NCBI RefSeq assembly: GCF_021729075.1
Contig: NZ_JAJSAQ010000006.1
Location: forward strand, 228,782-292,781
Length of the DNA stretch: 64,000 nucleotides
Source: Microbulbifer guangxiensis
GTDB taxonomy: Bacteria; Pseudomonadota; Gammaproteobacteria; Pseudomonadales; Cellvibrionaceae
Reading direction: 5' to 3'
The stretch's first letter is position 1. Each line of letters begins with the position of its first letter. A program made the position numbers and the translations under genes. Shown here one piece after another: positions 17,060 through 25,412 of the stretch. The notes under the pieces were generated by a model. The model worked only from the letters and a program-made list of their open reading frames with translations. It ran no database searches and was not told the origin of the DNA.

Positions 17060-17649
17060 GAAAGATCCGCCAGCTGATAGAGCCGCCCACAGAACGGCTG
17101 CGGCCGGCCGAATTCACTCGCCAGTGCCGTGGCGAACTGCCCGGCCCGATCTGGCAGGCCCCGGCGGCAGTAATCCCGTACCTGCTCGAAGATGGCAGTC
17201 CTGAAGGCGTCGCTCGGCCCCAACCCCTGCGCCAGGTTGTCGGCACTGACGCGGAATCTCAGTCCGCAGGCCCGGGAGAAGATCCACTCCAATGCCTGGG
17301 GCTTGACCTCGACCCGCTCGAACAGCCGCTGCTGCTCCGCCGTGCGACCATCCGGGGCGTACCAGTAGCCGTAATCCGGCTGCTGGCGGCGCGCTGCGCC
17401 AGCCACACACCAGTGGGCGGCCTCGTGCAGCGCGCTGGCGGGGTAATCGAGGGTGAATTCGACCCGGTGATAGGCACAGGCCTGCCCCGCCGGCCGGTAG
17501 AAGGGCTCCGGATGACCACCACAGAGGCGCGTGTTCAGCCCCTCCCGGGCGGAAAAGCACCGATCGAAGACGGAACAGATCCGCGCTGCGATCTCGCTCT
17601 CGGTTTCGGTTTCGGTCGCCAATTCAGCGGCACTGGACAGGCTGGACAA
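17056..17649 (-). CDS. epmC: Elongation factor P hydroxylase EpmC
   Basis: A 197-residue protein of the EpmC/YfcM family, which hydroxylates the beta-lysylated lysine of EF-P. The metal-binding HEAAHW motif is at about 75-80, and the C-terminal PFCGRLYQL ends the domain as in family members. The start is a TTG with GGAG placed 6 nt before it. It is the first gene of a five-gene operon ending with the methyltransferase. Note that I do not see the partner genes epmA or epmB in this window. Confidence 0.88.
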   Translation of the reverse strand: MSSLSSAAELATETETESEIAARICSVFDRCFSAREGLNTRLCGGHPEPFYRPAGQACAYHRVEFTLDYPASALHEAAHWCVAGAARRQQPDYGYWYAPDGRTAEQQRLFERVEVKPQALEWIFSRACGLRFRVSADNLAQGLGPSDAFRTAIFEQVRDYCRRGLPDRAGQFATALASEFGRPQPFCGRLYQLADLS

Positions 17650-17775
17650 ACGGGACTCCGGGGCTGCTAGCGGTTCTTACATTCGGGGAAGGCGCGAACT
17701 ATAACAATGGCCTCCGGGAGTGCAACCAGGCGCCCGCCGAATTACTGAGCAACCGGCCACCAGGGGGCCAACGAG

Positions 17776-17803
17776 CCTCGAAATCCTTTGTTGTATTTCG
17801 AGG
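17776..17803 (+). promoter_or_regulatory. Leader hairpin of the gene at 17932
   Basis: CCTCGAAAT and ATTTCGAGG form a perfect 9-bp stem with a 10-nt loop. The direct repeat GGGGCCAAC flanks it on both sides. A second stem (GGCAGGG at 17824-17830 with CCCTGCC at 17846-17852) follows. The role is unknown; a leader RNA structure is most likely. Confidence 0.5.
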
Positions 17804-17893
17804 GGCCAACATATACCTTTAGTGGCAGGGACGCCGGAAAAGGGCCCCTGCCCTGCAACCGGGTTCCCCAGGGGGGAATAAGCAGTCCAATGC

Positions 17894-17925
17894 CCTCCTG
17901 CACCACAACCGGCCCTGCAAGGAGG
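17894..17925 (+). promoter_or_regulatory. Possible Shine-Dalgarno-sequestering hairpin
   Basis: CCTCCTGC (17894-17901) can pair with GCA and GGAGG (17917-17925, one bulged A). The latter is the ribosome-binding site of the gene starting at 17932. This would hide the site until the helix opens, as in RNA thermometers and some riboswitches. It is only a pairing seen by eye. Confidence 0.4.
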
Positions 17926-17931
17926 TGCTCC

Positions 17932-18618
17932 ATGACCGACCACCGCTACAGCAATGTGGTTGACCTCTTCACCGGCGAGCCGATCGAAACTTCAGCGAGC
18001 AGACGCTTCATTCGCCTGTCGCCGGAGCTAGATGGCTTGGAAATGCTCTACTCCAATAGCTCCAGCGGAAACGATCTCTACAGCCTCAAGGTGCTGTGCT
18101 GGGGCCTGCGTGCCAATGGCGAGGTTGTAGGACTCGTCCCGTGGCTCAACTCCATTGTCCCCTGCCCGGAAATCAAAGACCCTCTCGACGGGCGTTTCGA
18201 GGGCTATTACGACCCGGGTATCGAGGAGATATTCCAGGAACCCCCTATCCACAAGATCGTCGAGCTGGAGACTGCGGCGGAGTACTTCGAGTACGAGAGC
18301 AGCAAGGCCGAGGAAGTGCTGCAGGAGATTCCGGATACCATCGGCACCCACGCGGTGTTCATGGACGAAGGCCGGGAAAACCTGACCCTGACCGAGGTGG
18401 TGAGCTGGCGGTTGTATGCCAGCGGTGAGATCCACGGCATGCTGATCGATCACGACCATGTCGAGACCACGCCGGTGCTACCGGGTGACCTGTGCCTGTA
18501 TGCGGCCCAGGAAGCGCAGGAGTTCCGCTACTTCTTCCAGCATCACATCGCCAACAAGATAAAGTCAGAGGATCCGGAAGCCCTCGCCGCGATCGCCGCG
18601 CTGGTTACCGCACCCTGA
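17932..18618 (+). CDS. Conserved hypothetical protein with strong ribosome site
   Basis: A 228-residue acidic cytoplasmic protein I do not recognise. It has no signal peptide, membrane segment or known catalytic motif. Two similar stretches occur: LKVLCWGLRANGEVVGLVPW near 52-71 and VVSWRLYASGEIHGMLIDH near 151-169, each a strand followed by [AR]-x-G-E-[IV]-x-G. This suggests an internal duplication. The frame continues far upstream, but AAGGAGG placed 6 nt before the ATG at 17932 fixes the start. It stands alone behind a structured leader. Confidence 0.7.
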   Translation: MTDHRYSNVVDLFTGEPIETSASRRFIRLSPELDGLEMLYSNSSSGNDLYSLKVLCWGLRANGEVVGLVPWLNSIVPCPEIKDPLDGRFEGYYDPGIEEIFQEPPIHKIVELETAAEYFEYESSKAEEVLQEIPDTIGTHAVFMDEGRENLTLTEVVSWRLYASGEIHGMLIDHDHVETTPVLPGDLCLYAAQEAQEFRYFFQHHIANKIKSEDPEALAAIAALVTAP

Positions 18619-18688
18619 CCTGCAGACCAGACCAATCGTTGCGGGCGGGGTTTCTCCGCCCGCGAACAGCCCGCCCGCCAACAGGCCG

Positions 18689-18922
18689 TCAGGAATCCGC
18701 CTTCCTGATCCAGTAGACAAACTTGCTGTCCTGTTCCCGGTGTTCCACCAGTTCGTAGCCGAGAAACTGACAGAATTTCGGCACGTCGCGCTGCGTCGAG
18801 GGATCCGTAGCCAGCATCTGCAGCACCTCCCCCGGTGCGACTTTGCGCACGGCGGCGTGTAACATCATGACGGGCTCCGGGCACAGCAGGCCGCGGGCAT
18901 CGAGCGTGTGATCTGACTTCAT
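18689..18922 (-). CDS. tusA: Sulfurtransferase TusA
   Basis: A 77-residue TusA-family sulfur carrier. The conserved CPEPVM motif with the persulfide-carrying Cys14 (in ARGLLCPEP) is present. It relays sulfur from cysteine desulfurase towards the 2-thiouridine of tRNA and other acceptors. Length and the terminal YWIRK strand match the family. It is monocistronic on the minus strand. mnmC, which acts on the same wobble uridine, lies 4.5 kb away. Confidence 0.95.
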   Translation of the reverse strand: MKSDHTLDARGLLCPEPVMMLHAAVRKVAPGEVLQMLATDPSTQRDVPKFCQFLGYELVEHREQDSKFVYWIRKADS

Positions 18923-19050
18923 GGCGCTATTTTCGGGTAATTGCCATCAATCGTCACCTGCAAATTTCCCTGACCGCACGGCCAATTCCCCCATCACCTG
19001 ATGGAAACTACGCGCTAGAATCGGGTCATTGAATGACTGAAGAGCAGAAA

Positions 19051-19341
19051 ATGATTTACGTTTTGATTGAACGGGAAATCGCTCCCGACATGCAGTCCAA
19101 CTATGAGCAGGCGGCGCGCAAATTACTGAACCACGCCTACCGCACCGTGGGCTTCATCGAGGGGCAGACATACACCGCCAAAGAGAATCCGCTGCGCCGC
19201 TTTACCCTGTCCAAGTGGCAGTCGGACCTGCACTGGGAACACTGGTATACCAGCGAGGAACGCCGCGGTCAGATGGCCCTGCTGAAGCCCATGCTCAAGG
19301 AAGACGAGCGCATCACGATTCTCGAAGCTGCTCCCGAATAA
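19051..19341 (+). CDS. Antibiotic biosynthesis monooxygenase (ABM) domain protein
   Basis: A 96-residue single ABM-fold protein, dimeric alpha-beta barrel type. The pattern IYVLIEREIAPDM, then YRTVGFIEGQTY and a DLHWEHWYTSEER segment with His/Trp residues, matches small ABM proteins whose biochemical role is often unknown (haem, quinol or flavin related). I chose the ATG at 19051, which has GAAGAG 6 nt upstream; an ATG at 19033 has no ribosome site. It overlaps the convergent hydrolase gene by 29 bp at its 3' end. Confidence 0.8.
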   Translation: MIYVLIEREIAPDMQSNYEQAARKLLNHAYRTVGFIEGQTYTAKENPLRRFTLSKWQSDLHWEHWYTSEERRGQMALLKPMLKEDERITILEAAPE

Positions 19342-19966
19342 AGCCGGCGACCCGCTCTGCGGCAGCCTGCCAGTGAGCTTCGCGGGTGAAACCGCTGACC
19401 TTGCGGGGCTTGAAGTCGTGATCCCCGTCTTCGAGCCACCCCAGGGCGATCTGCCCTGACAGGGAATAGCCGGCCACCTCCCCGGCACTCCCCAGGGGAT
19501 CCCTGGTGCCCTGCACGATCAGTGTCGGGCACTGCAGCTCCTCCAGGTGTTCGGTGCGCAACCGCTCCGGCTTGCCCTGCGGGTGAAACGGGTAGCCGAG
19601 GCAGACCAGCCCCCGTATCTGGCCTTTGGCAAAACAGGCATCCGCCATCAGGCTGGCCACCCTTCCGCCCATGGATTTGCCACCGATAAAAAGCGGCAAA
19701 CCATCCTCCTTCTCCAGCCAGTGATCGACCTGGGCCAGAAAAGCTTCCTGCAGCTGTGGCATGGGATTCGGCGGGCGGCGTTTGCCCGACTCGCGCCGTT
19801 CCACCATATAGGGGAACTCGAAACGAACCACTTCGATACCATGGCCACAGAGCGCGCCGCTGAGCGCATCCATGAAGTCACTGTCCATTGGCGCGCCGGC
19901 CCCGTGGGCAAAGAGGAAGCGCGCCAGTGGCTTCCCAGCGGGACGATCGACCAGCCAATCATTCAT
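19313..19966 (-). CDS. Alpha/beta hydrolase (KANL3/Tex30 family)
   Basis: A 217-residue alpha/beta hydrolase. FAHGAGAPMDSDFM near 19-32 is the oxyanion region. The nucleophile elbow is GGKSMGGR near 95-102 with Ser98. The acid is likely Asp in QGTRDPLG near 152-159, and the His is in EDGDHDF near 183. No substrate is known. The gene overlaps yheU by 8 nt upstream and ends 29 bp inside the opposing ABM gene. Confidence 0.85.
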   Translation of the reverse strand: MNDWLVDRPAGKPLARFLFAHGAGAPMDSDFMDALSGALCGHGIEVVRFEFPYMVERRESGKRRPPNPMPQLQEAFLAQVDHWLEKEDGLPLFIGGKSMGGRVASLMADACFAKGQIRGLVCLGYPFHPQGKPERLRTEHLEELQCPTLIVQGTRDPLGSAGEVAGYSLSGQIALGWLEDGDHDFKPRKVSGFTREAHWQAAAERVAGFIREQLRES

Positions 19967-20183
19967 GGCCGCGCAAGTCCTCCGCCAATACCAGGTTGAC
20001 GGACTCCTCCCCCGGCTCGAACCAGATCACCACCTCACCGGACTGCAGCTGGCGCCGCAGGCTGGCGACCTTGTCACTGAGATTCACCTCGCGCTCGCCG
20101 TAATCGGTTCCGTCGCGGGTGGCGTACTCTTCCAGCAGGTTCTGCAGGGTATCGGGATCGAGCTGTTGATGGGGGATGCGCAT
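19959..20183 (-). CDS. YheU family protein
   Basis: A 74-residue protein of the YheU family (PF06794). MRIPHQQLDPDTLQNLLEEY at the start and the middle DGTDYGEREV match the family signature. Function is unknown. In E. coli the gene sits next to yheT, a hydrolase gene; here again the next gene is a hydrolase, overlapping by 8 nt. A longer frame starts at 20252, but the ATG at 20183 gives the family length. Confidence 0.9.
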   Translation of the reverse strand: MRIPHQQLDPDTLQNLLEEYATRDGTDYGEREVNLSDKVASLRRQLQSGEVVIWFEPGEESVNLVLAEDLRGHE

Positions 20184-20257
20184 CGGGACTACTGCTCCGG
20201 CTGGCCTTGAGTCAGAAAACGCTATTCTAACCGCTGGCCAGCCGGGCCTCATCCCTG

Positions 20258-21202
20258 TCAGTCGGCGCTGCCTGCCTCGTCCGGCTTGCGGAAGCGCAGG
20301 GTCATGCGGTCGCTTTCGCCGATGGCGAGATACTTGTCCTTGTCCTCATCGCCGAGGCGGAGTGAGGGCGGCAGGGTCCAGACACCCTTGGGATGATCTG
20401 CGGTGTCCTTCGGGTTGGCATTGATCTCGCTGGCTTCCTCCAGCTCGAAGCCCGCCTGCTGGGCAACCTCGATCACATGATCCTGGGTCACATAGCCGCT
20501 GCTGATCATGTCCTCGCGGCTGGTTCCCGGCTTGGCGCGGTGCTCGACCACACCCAGGACACCACCGGGCTTCAGCGCCGCAAAGAAGCTGTCGAAAGCC
20601 TGCTTCTCGTTTTCGCCGCGCATCCAGTTGTGCACATTGCGGAAGGTGACCACCACATCCGCGCTGCCCGCCGGTGCGATTTCACTGCCGGCCGCGGGAT
20701 CAAATTCCGTGAGGATGACCTTGCCGTAATTCTCCTGGTCCGCTGCCAGCTTTTCCTTGAACGCTTTCAGGGAGCGCTGGTAGTAGCTGGATTCACTGTT
20801 CTCGGGAAAATGGGCAGCATAAAAAGTCCCCCCCTGTTTCAGGTAAGGAGCGAGAATTTCGGTGTACCAGCCACCGCCCGGGGCGATCTCAACCACAGTC
20901 ATGTCCGGCTCGATACCGATGAAGCGCAGCGTTTCCGCCGGGTGACGGAACTGGTCACGGGCAGCGTATTCCGGGGTGCGGTGGTCACCGGCAATCACGG
21001 TCGCGAGCGTGTCAGACCCGGCCTCAGCACTACCTTCGGCAACCTCAGCGGTTTCACTGCCGGTAGCATCAGCGCCATTTTGCATCTGGGCATCTTCAAC
21101 CGCGGGCGCCTGCGCTCCGGCATCCTCTTTTTCAGCACAACCGGCCGCGGCCAGTACGAGCGCCACGGACGCCAGGCCAATGGTTACGTTTTTCAGCTTC
21201 AT
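20258..21202 (-). CDS. Lipoprotein with SAM methyltransferase-like domain
   Basis: A 314-residue protein that starts with a lipoprotein signal (LVLAAAGC, Cys at 22), then a low-complexity Ala/Glu-rich linker (24-65). A methyltransferase-like Rossmann domain follows, with VVEIAPGGGWYTEIL near 105-119 and FRNVHNWM near 187. The export signal is hard to reconcile with SAM use in the periplasm, yet such proteins are common in proteobacteria. The gene follows the thiamine-binding gene by 27 nt with a strong GGAGG site, and yheU follows. Confidence 0.8.
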   Translation of the reverse strand: MKLKNVTIGLASVALVLAAAGCAEKEDAGAQAPAVEDAQMQNGADATGSETAEVAEGSAEAGSDTLATVIAGDHRTPEYAARDQFRHPAETLRFIGIEPDMTVVEIAPGGGWYTEILAPYLKQGGTFYAAHFPENSESSYYQRSLKAFKEKLAADQENYGKVILTEFDPAAGSEIAPAGSADVVVTFRNVHNWMRGENEKQAFDSFFAALKPGGVLGVVEHRAKPGTSREDMISSGYVTQDHVIEVAQQAGFELEEASEINANPKDTADHPKGVWTLPPSLRLGDEDKDKYLAIGESDRMTLRFRKPDEAGSAD

Positions 21203-21229
21203 AGTACCCCCCCTCCTGAGAGTTTGTGG

Positions 21230-21532
21230 TTATTGATCCAGTTTCGATTCTACGCTGTCGATTTTATCCTGAAGAGACTGCGCACGATCTGTTCGAGTTC
21301 CCAACTTGAGCGTTGTAGTGATACGCGGCGCACCAAGTGCATGCACGCGCTCGTGACACTGTTTGATTGCCGCCATGACCTCGTCCCACTCGCCCTCGAT
21401 ATTGGTTCCGTAGGCATGCAACTGGTGCGAGAGCCCTGCTTCACGCAACACCCGCTGGCACTCCACTATATATTCACCCAACGACACCCCTACACCCAGG
21501 GGAATTACACACAGATCCACATGCACCTTCAT
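21230..21532 (-). CDS. MTH1187 family thiamine-binding protein
   Basis: A 100-residue member of the UPF0045/MTH1187 family. The pattern VDLCVIPLGVGVSLGEYIVE, then LHAYGTNIEGEWDEVMAAI and ALGAPRITTTLKLGTR, is characteristic. Family members bind thiamine or a related ligand and form tetramers; the biological role is unclear. It is first in a minus cluster with the lipoprotein methyltransferase, yheU and the hydrolase. GAGGAGGG lies about 8 nt before the ATG. Confidence 0.9.
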   Translation of the reverse strand: MKVHVDLCVIPLGVGVSLGEYIVECQRVLREAGLSHQLHAYGTNIEGEWDEVMAAIKQCHERVHALGAPRITTTLKLGTRTDRAQSLQDKIDSVESKLDQ

Positions 21533-21760
21533 GACTAATACCCTCCTCGCCAGCGTCTTAATGTCCGCAAAGCCTCACCGCCATCCTGCGTTCATGAAAG
21601 GTAACGTGCAGTGCAGCTCCGGCATTCCGAGGCCCAGGTACATACTTCTCACGCGCCCAGGCGGATCTTTCTGCGGGCCAGAATCAGCTGTTATCAGCAG
21701 CAGCGGCAATGGCTACAATGCAAGGCAGTGTAACCCTGTTCTGCAGCCAAGGAATATCAC

Positions 21761-22291
21761 ATGCAACAGCATCTCGTCATTTCACTGATCAGCGACGACA
21801 AACCCGGTGTGGTAGAGAAACTCTCCGCCGTGATCGCCGAAAACGGCGGCAACTGGGAGGACAGTCGCATGGCGCACTTTGCCGGCAAGTTTGCCGGGAT
21901 CCTGCGCGTCAGTGTCGCCGGTGAGAGTGCCCAGGGCCTGAAAGACGGACTGGATGCGCTGCGCACCCAGGGCTACAAGCTGCAGGTCGAGGACGCCAGC
22001 GCAGTGGCCGCAGGCAAGCTGCAGACCGTCAAACTGAAATTGATCGGTAACGATCGCCCGGGCATCGTAAGGGAGATCTCCCGCGCACTGGCGGCGCGCC
22101 AGCTCAACCTGGAGCAACTCGACACCGGTTACGACAGTACCCCCTGGAGTGGCGAACCGCTGTTCACAGCCAACTGCACCATCAGTGTTGCCGAAAACAT
22201 GGACCTGGAGGGGCTGCAGGAAGAGCTGGACGCCATTGCCGACGAACTCGGTGTGGAGATCGACTGCGAGGAAATCGCTTCCACCACCTGA
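21761..22291 (+). CDS. gcvR: Glycine cleavage system transcriptional repressor GcvR
   Basis: A 176-residue protein with two ACT domains (about 5-75 and 90-165), as in GcvR. In E. coli GcvR binds GcvA and turns off the glycine cleavage operon when glycine is scarce. The ACT signatures are SDDKPGVVEKLSAVIAENGG and GNDRPGIVREISRALAARQL. No gcvA or gcvTHP is nearby, so it acts at a distance. It is followed by trmL and flavodoxin on the same strand. Confidence 0.88.
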   Translation: MQQHLVISLISDDKPGVVEKLSAVIAENGGNWEDSRMAHFAGKFAGILRVSVAGESAQGLKDGLDALRTQGYKLQVEDASAVAAGKLQTVKLKLIGNDRPGIVREISRALAARQLNLEQLDTGYDSTPWSGEPLFTANCTISVAENMDLEGLQEELDAIADELGVEIDCEEIASTT

Positions 22292-22373
22292 TTGTGGAAT
22301 AATCCGCGCCGCATCCGGGGGCGCCACCGCGCCCCCCCCTTAGATGACCCGACCGGGCAACCCTGCGGACGGT

Positions 22374-22844
22374 ATGTTCAAGATCGTACTCTACCAACCG
22401 GAAATCGCGCCCAATACCGGCAATATCATCCGGCTGTGTGCCAATACCGGTGCCGAACTGCACCTGATCGAGCCCCTCGGGTTTGCCATGGACGACAAGC
22501 GCCTGCGGCGAGCCGGGCTCGATTACGCGGAATACAGTCCGGTCAGACGCCACCGGGACTGGGCCGCCTTCGTCGAGGCCGAGCAACCCCAGCGGGTACT
22601 GGCACTATCCACCCGCGGCACGCGCAGCCATGCCGCCGTCACCTACCATCCGGGCGACGCCATTGTCTTCGGTCCGGAAACCCGCGGGCTGCCACAGGAA
22701 TTTCTCGACCTGCTGGGCAAGGAACACACCCTGCGCATTCCCATGCGCCCGGACAGCCGCAGCATGAACCTCTCCAACGCCGTGGCAGTGGTCGTCTATG
22801 AAGCCTGGCGCCAGCTGGACTTTGCCGGTGCCAAACCCCAGTAA
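22374..22844 (+). CDS. trmL: tRNA (cytidine/uridine-2'-O-)-methyltransferase TrmL
   Basis: A 156-residue SPOUT methyltransferase that methylates the 2'-O of the wobble base in tRNA-Leu. The three family motifs are [17 protein letters not shown] at 11-27, FGPETRGLP near 104 and [18 protein letters not shown] near 125-142, which builds the trefoil knot. The ATG at 22374 gives the family length and the typical M-x-x-IVLY start; an ATG at 22344 adds ten residues. Flavodoxin follows 29 nt downstream. Confidence 0.95.
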   Translation: MFKIVLYQPEIAPNTGNIIRLCANTGAELHLIEPLGFAMDDKRLRRAGLDYAEYSPVRRHRDWAAFVEAEQPQRVLALSTRGTRSHAAVTYHPGDAIVFGPETRGLPQEFLDLLGKEHTLRIPMRPDSRSMNLSNAVAVVVYEAWRQLDFAGAKPQ

Positions 22845-22873
22845 CCCCGGACAATGATCTGTTATCTGAAGTT

Positions 22874-23398
22874 ATGCTCGCACCCATCGGACTTTTTTAC
22901 GGCTCCAGCACCTGCTACACCGAAATGGCAGCGGAAAAGATCCGCGATCGCATTGGCCATGAGTGGGTCGACCTCCACAATGTGGCGGACGATGATATTG
23001 CCCTCGCCCAGCAATACGACTTCCTGATTTTCGGCATTCCTACCTGGGACTATGGCGAGCTCCAGGAGGACTGGGAAAACATCTGGGACCAGCTCGCCGA
23101 GCTGGACCTGTCCGGCAAGACGGTGGCTCTCTATGGCCTCGGTGACCAGGAAGGCTACCCGCAGTGGTTCCAGGATGCCCTCGGCTACCTGCACGCCCAG
23201 CTCGTCGCCCTCGGTGCCCGCGCCGTCGGTTACTGGCCTGCCGAGGGCTACCAGTTTGAAGCCTCCAAGGGACTAACCGAAGATGGCAGCCAGTTTGTCG
23301 GCCTGGCCCTGGATGAAGAGAACGAGTTTGACCTCAGCGACCAGCGCCTCGACACCTGGTGCGAACAGGTGATGCGCGAATTCGGCCTGCGGGAGTAG
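22874..23398 (+). CDS. Flavodoxin
   Basis: A 174-residue long-chain flavodoxin. The FMN phosphate loop is [18 protein letters not shown] at 6-23, the isoalloxazine-flanking loops are [15 protein letters not shown] near 54-68 (Trp) and [16 protein letters not shown] near 93-108 (Tyr). It is an FMN electron carrier for reductases and radical enzymes. FldB fits better than FldA on motif style, but I would not separate them by eye. mnmC starts 12 nt downstream. Confidence 0.93.
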   Translation: MLAPIGLFYGSSTCYTEMAAEKIRDRIGHEWVDLHNVADDDIALAQQYDFLIFGIPTWDYGELQEDWENIWDQLAELDLSGKTVALYGLGDQEGYPQWFQDALGYLHAQLVALGARAVGYWPAEGYQFEASKGLTEDGSQFVGLALDEENEFDLSDQRLDTWCEQVMREFGLRE

Positions 23399-23410
23399 CG
23401 GGCCGGGCGC

Positions 23411-25402
23411 ATGGGTAACGAACACCCCCACGCGGATATCCACTGGCGCGACGACGGACAACCGCTGTCCCGTGCCTTCGACGACGTCTATTTCTCCCGC
23501 GAGTCCGGTCTCGAAGAAACCCGCTACGTCTTTCTCGAACAGAACCACCTGGCCCGGCGCTGGACGGCACTCGCCACCGGAGAACGCTTCACCATCGGCG
23601 AGACCGGCTTCGGCACCGGACTCAATTTCCTCGCCGCCTGGCACCTGTGGCTGCAGACAGCGCCGGCCGATGCGCACCTGCATTTCATCTCGGTGGAAAA
23701 GTACCCACTGCGCCGCGCCGACCTCCGCCGTGCCCTGGCACTCTGGCCGGAACTGGAGCCGCTGGCCAACCAGCTGCTGCTGGCCTACCCGCCCCTGCTC
23801 GCCGGCGGCGTGCATCGGTTGCAATTCGGACAGGTGGCACTGACCCTCGTGATCGGTGAAGCGAGCGAGGGTTTTGCCACACTCCGGCTCGGTGACGACA
23901 CCATTGATCGCCAGGTCGACGCCTGGTTCCTGGACGGGTTCGCGCCCGCGAAGAACCCGGCCATGTGGAGCGAAGCACTGTTTCGGAACATCGCAGCGCT
24001 GAGCCGCAGTGAAGCCACTTTCGCCACTTTCACCTGTGCCGGGCTGGTCAAGCGCGGACTCAGGGAGGCCGGTTTTGCCCTAGAAAAGGTGCGAGGATTC
24101 GGGCGCAAGCGGGAGATGCTGCGCGGCCAACTCTTACAGGAAAAATCATCAGCGGTAGTAACCACGCCCTGGCACCTGCCCAGGCGCCCAAGCCGGCTGG
24201 CCCGGCGCTCCCAAATCGCCGTGATCGGCGCCGGTATCGCCGGAGCCACCACAGCCCGGGCACTGGCGGAGCGCGGGTATCGGGTATCCGTATTCGAAGC
24301 GGGCAGCGCACCGGGCAGTGGCGGCTCGGGCAATGCGCAGGGCATTCTCTACGCGAAGCTCTCCCACCGTCCGGGCCCCAACGGCGATTTCAATCTGCAC
24401 GCGCTACTGTTTGCCCTGCGCTATTACCCGACGCTGTGCCCTGAACACTTCCACGCCTGCGGCCTGCTGCAACTGGCACAGGGAGAAAAAGAACGGGAAT
24501 TACAGGCGCAGCTACGCCAGTGGTTGGCAGCCCGTGACGCCGCAGAACTGGCCCTGCCGGTGGATCCCGCACAGGCGTCTGAACTGGCCGGAACTTCCCT
24601 GCACCACGCAGGGATATTCTTCCCCCGGGCAGGCTGGCTGGAACCCGCCAGCGTCTGCGCGACACTGCTCCGCCACCCGAATATCCACCTCTACTGCGGG
24701 ACCAGCGTCGACCACCTGAGCCAACAGGGCCCAAAGTGGCAACTGGGCACCGCCGCCGCACAGCACGAGGCCGATGCAGTGGTGATCTGCTGTGCCCACC
24801 GGACAGCGGGCTTTACACAGAGTGCGGAACTGCCGCTGCGGCCCATCCGCGGCCAGGTCTCCATCGCCCGGACCACGGAACACTCTGCCCGGTTGCGGGT
24901 GGCACTCTGCGGCGATGGCTACATAGCCCCGCCCTTCCAGAGCCAGCAAAGCTTTGGTGCCACCTTCAAGCTGAAGGAGACCGGAGCGGAGGTGCGGGAA
25001 GAGGAGCACCGGGAAAACCTGCAGACCCTGGCAGAAGTGATGCCGGACGCGGCGCAGGACTTTGCGGGCCAGTCACTGTCCGGCCGTGCCGCGGTCCGTG
25101 CCGCCTCACCGGACTACCTGCCCATGACCGGCCCCCTGCCGGACTGGGATTCCCTGCGCGGCACCTACGATTTCCTGCGTCGCAACCGTAAGGCGCTTAT
25201 TGCGGAGCGCTGCCACTACCCACCCGGCCTGTATACCCTGGCAGGTCTCGGCTCCCGCGGGTTTACCTATGCACCGCTGGCCGCGGAAGTACTGGCCAGC
25301 TGGATCAGCGGCGAGCCCATGCCGGTTACCGGGGAACTGGCCCGGGCCCTGCATCCGGCGCGCTTCGCCATCCGTGACCTGGGCAAGAATCGCCAGCGCT
25401 GA
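23411..25402 (+). CDS. mnmC: Bifunctional tRNA (mnm5s2U34) biosynthesis protein MnmC
   Basis: A 663-residue two-domain enzyme that finishes mnm5s2U at the wobble position. The N-terminal domain (about 1-240) is a SAM methyltransferase: FGTGLNFLAAW at 63-73 and DAWFLDGFAPAKNPAMW near 174-190. The C-terminal domain (about 265-650) is an FAD-dependent oxidase of the DAO type, with IAVIGAGIAGATTARALAER at 272-291 and a terminal GLGSRGFTYAP FAD contact. The order and length match the fused enzyme. It follows the flavodoxin gene closely. Confidence 0.96.
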   Translation: MGNEHPHADIHWRDDGQPLSRAFDDVYFSRESGLEETRYVFLEQNHLARRWTALATGERFTIGETGFGTGLNFLAAWHLWLQTAPADAHLHFISVEKYPLRRADLRRALALWPELEPLANQLLLAYPPLLAGGVHRLQFGQVALTLVIGEASEGFATLRLGDDTIDRQVDAWFLDGFAPAKNPAMWSEALFRNIAALSRSEATFATFTCAGLVKRGLREAGFALEKVRGFGRKREMLRGQLLQEKSSAVVTTPWHLPRRPSRLARRSQIAVIGAGIAGATTARALAERGYRVSVFEAGSAPGSGGSGNAQGILYAKLSHRPGPNGDFNLHALLFALRYYPTLCPEHFHACGLLQLAQGEKERELQAQLRQWLAARDAAELALPVDPAQASELAGTSLHHAGIFFPRAGWLEPASVCATLLRHPNIHLYCGTSVDHLSQQGPKWQLGTAAAQHEADAVVICCAHRTAGFTQSAELPLRPIRGQVSIARTTEHSARLRVALCGDGYIAPPFQSQQSFGATFKLKETGAEVREEEHRENLQTLAEVMPDAAQDFAGQSLSGRAAVRAASPDYLPMTGPLPDWDSLRGTYDFLRRNRKALIAERCHYPPGLYTLAGLGSRGFTYAPLAAEVLASWISGEPMPVTGELARALHPARFAIRDLGKNRQR

Positions 25403-25412
25403 CGCCGGCGGG

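Noticed and set aside
17764..17810. Possible insertion-sequence remnant from the direct repeat GGGGCCAAC
   Set aside because: The repeat flanks only a 29-nt hairpin; there is no transposase or terminal inverted repeat, so a leader RNA structure is simpler.
20393..21538. Plus-strand frame opposite the lipoprotein methyltransferase
   Set aside because: It is antisense to two genes with recognised family motifs and good ribosome sites.
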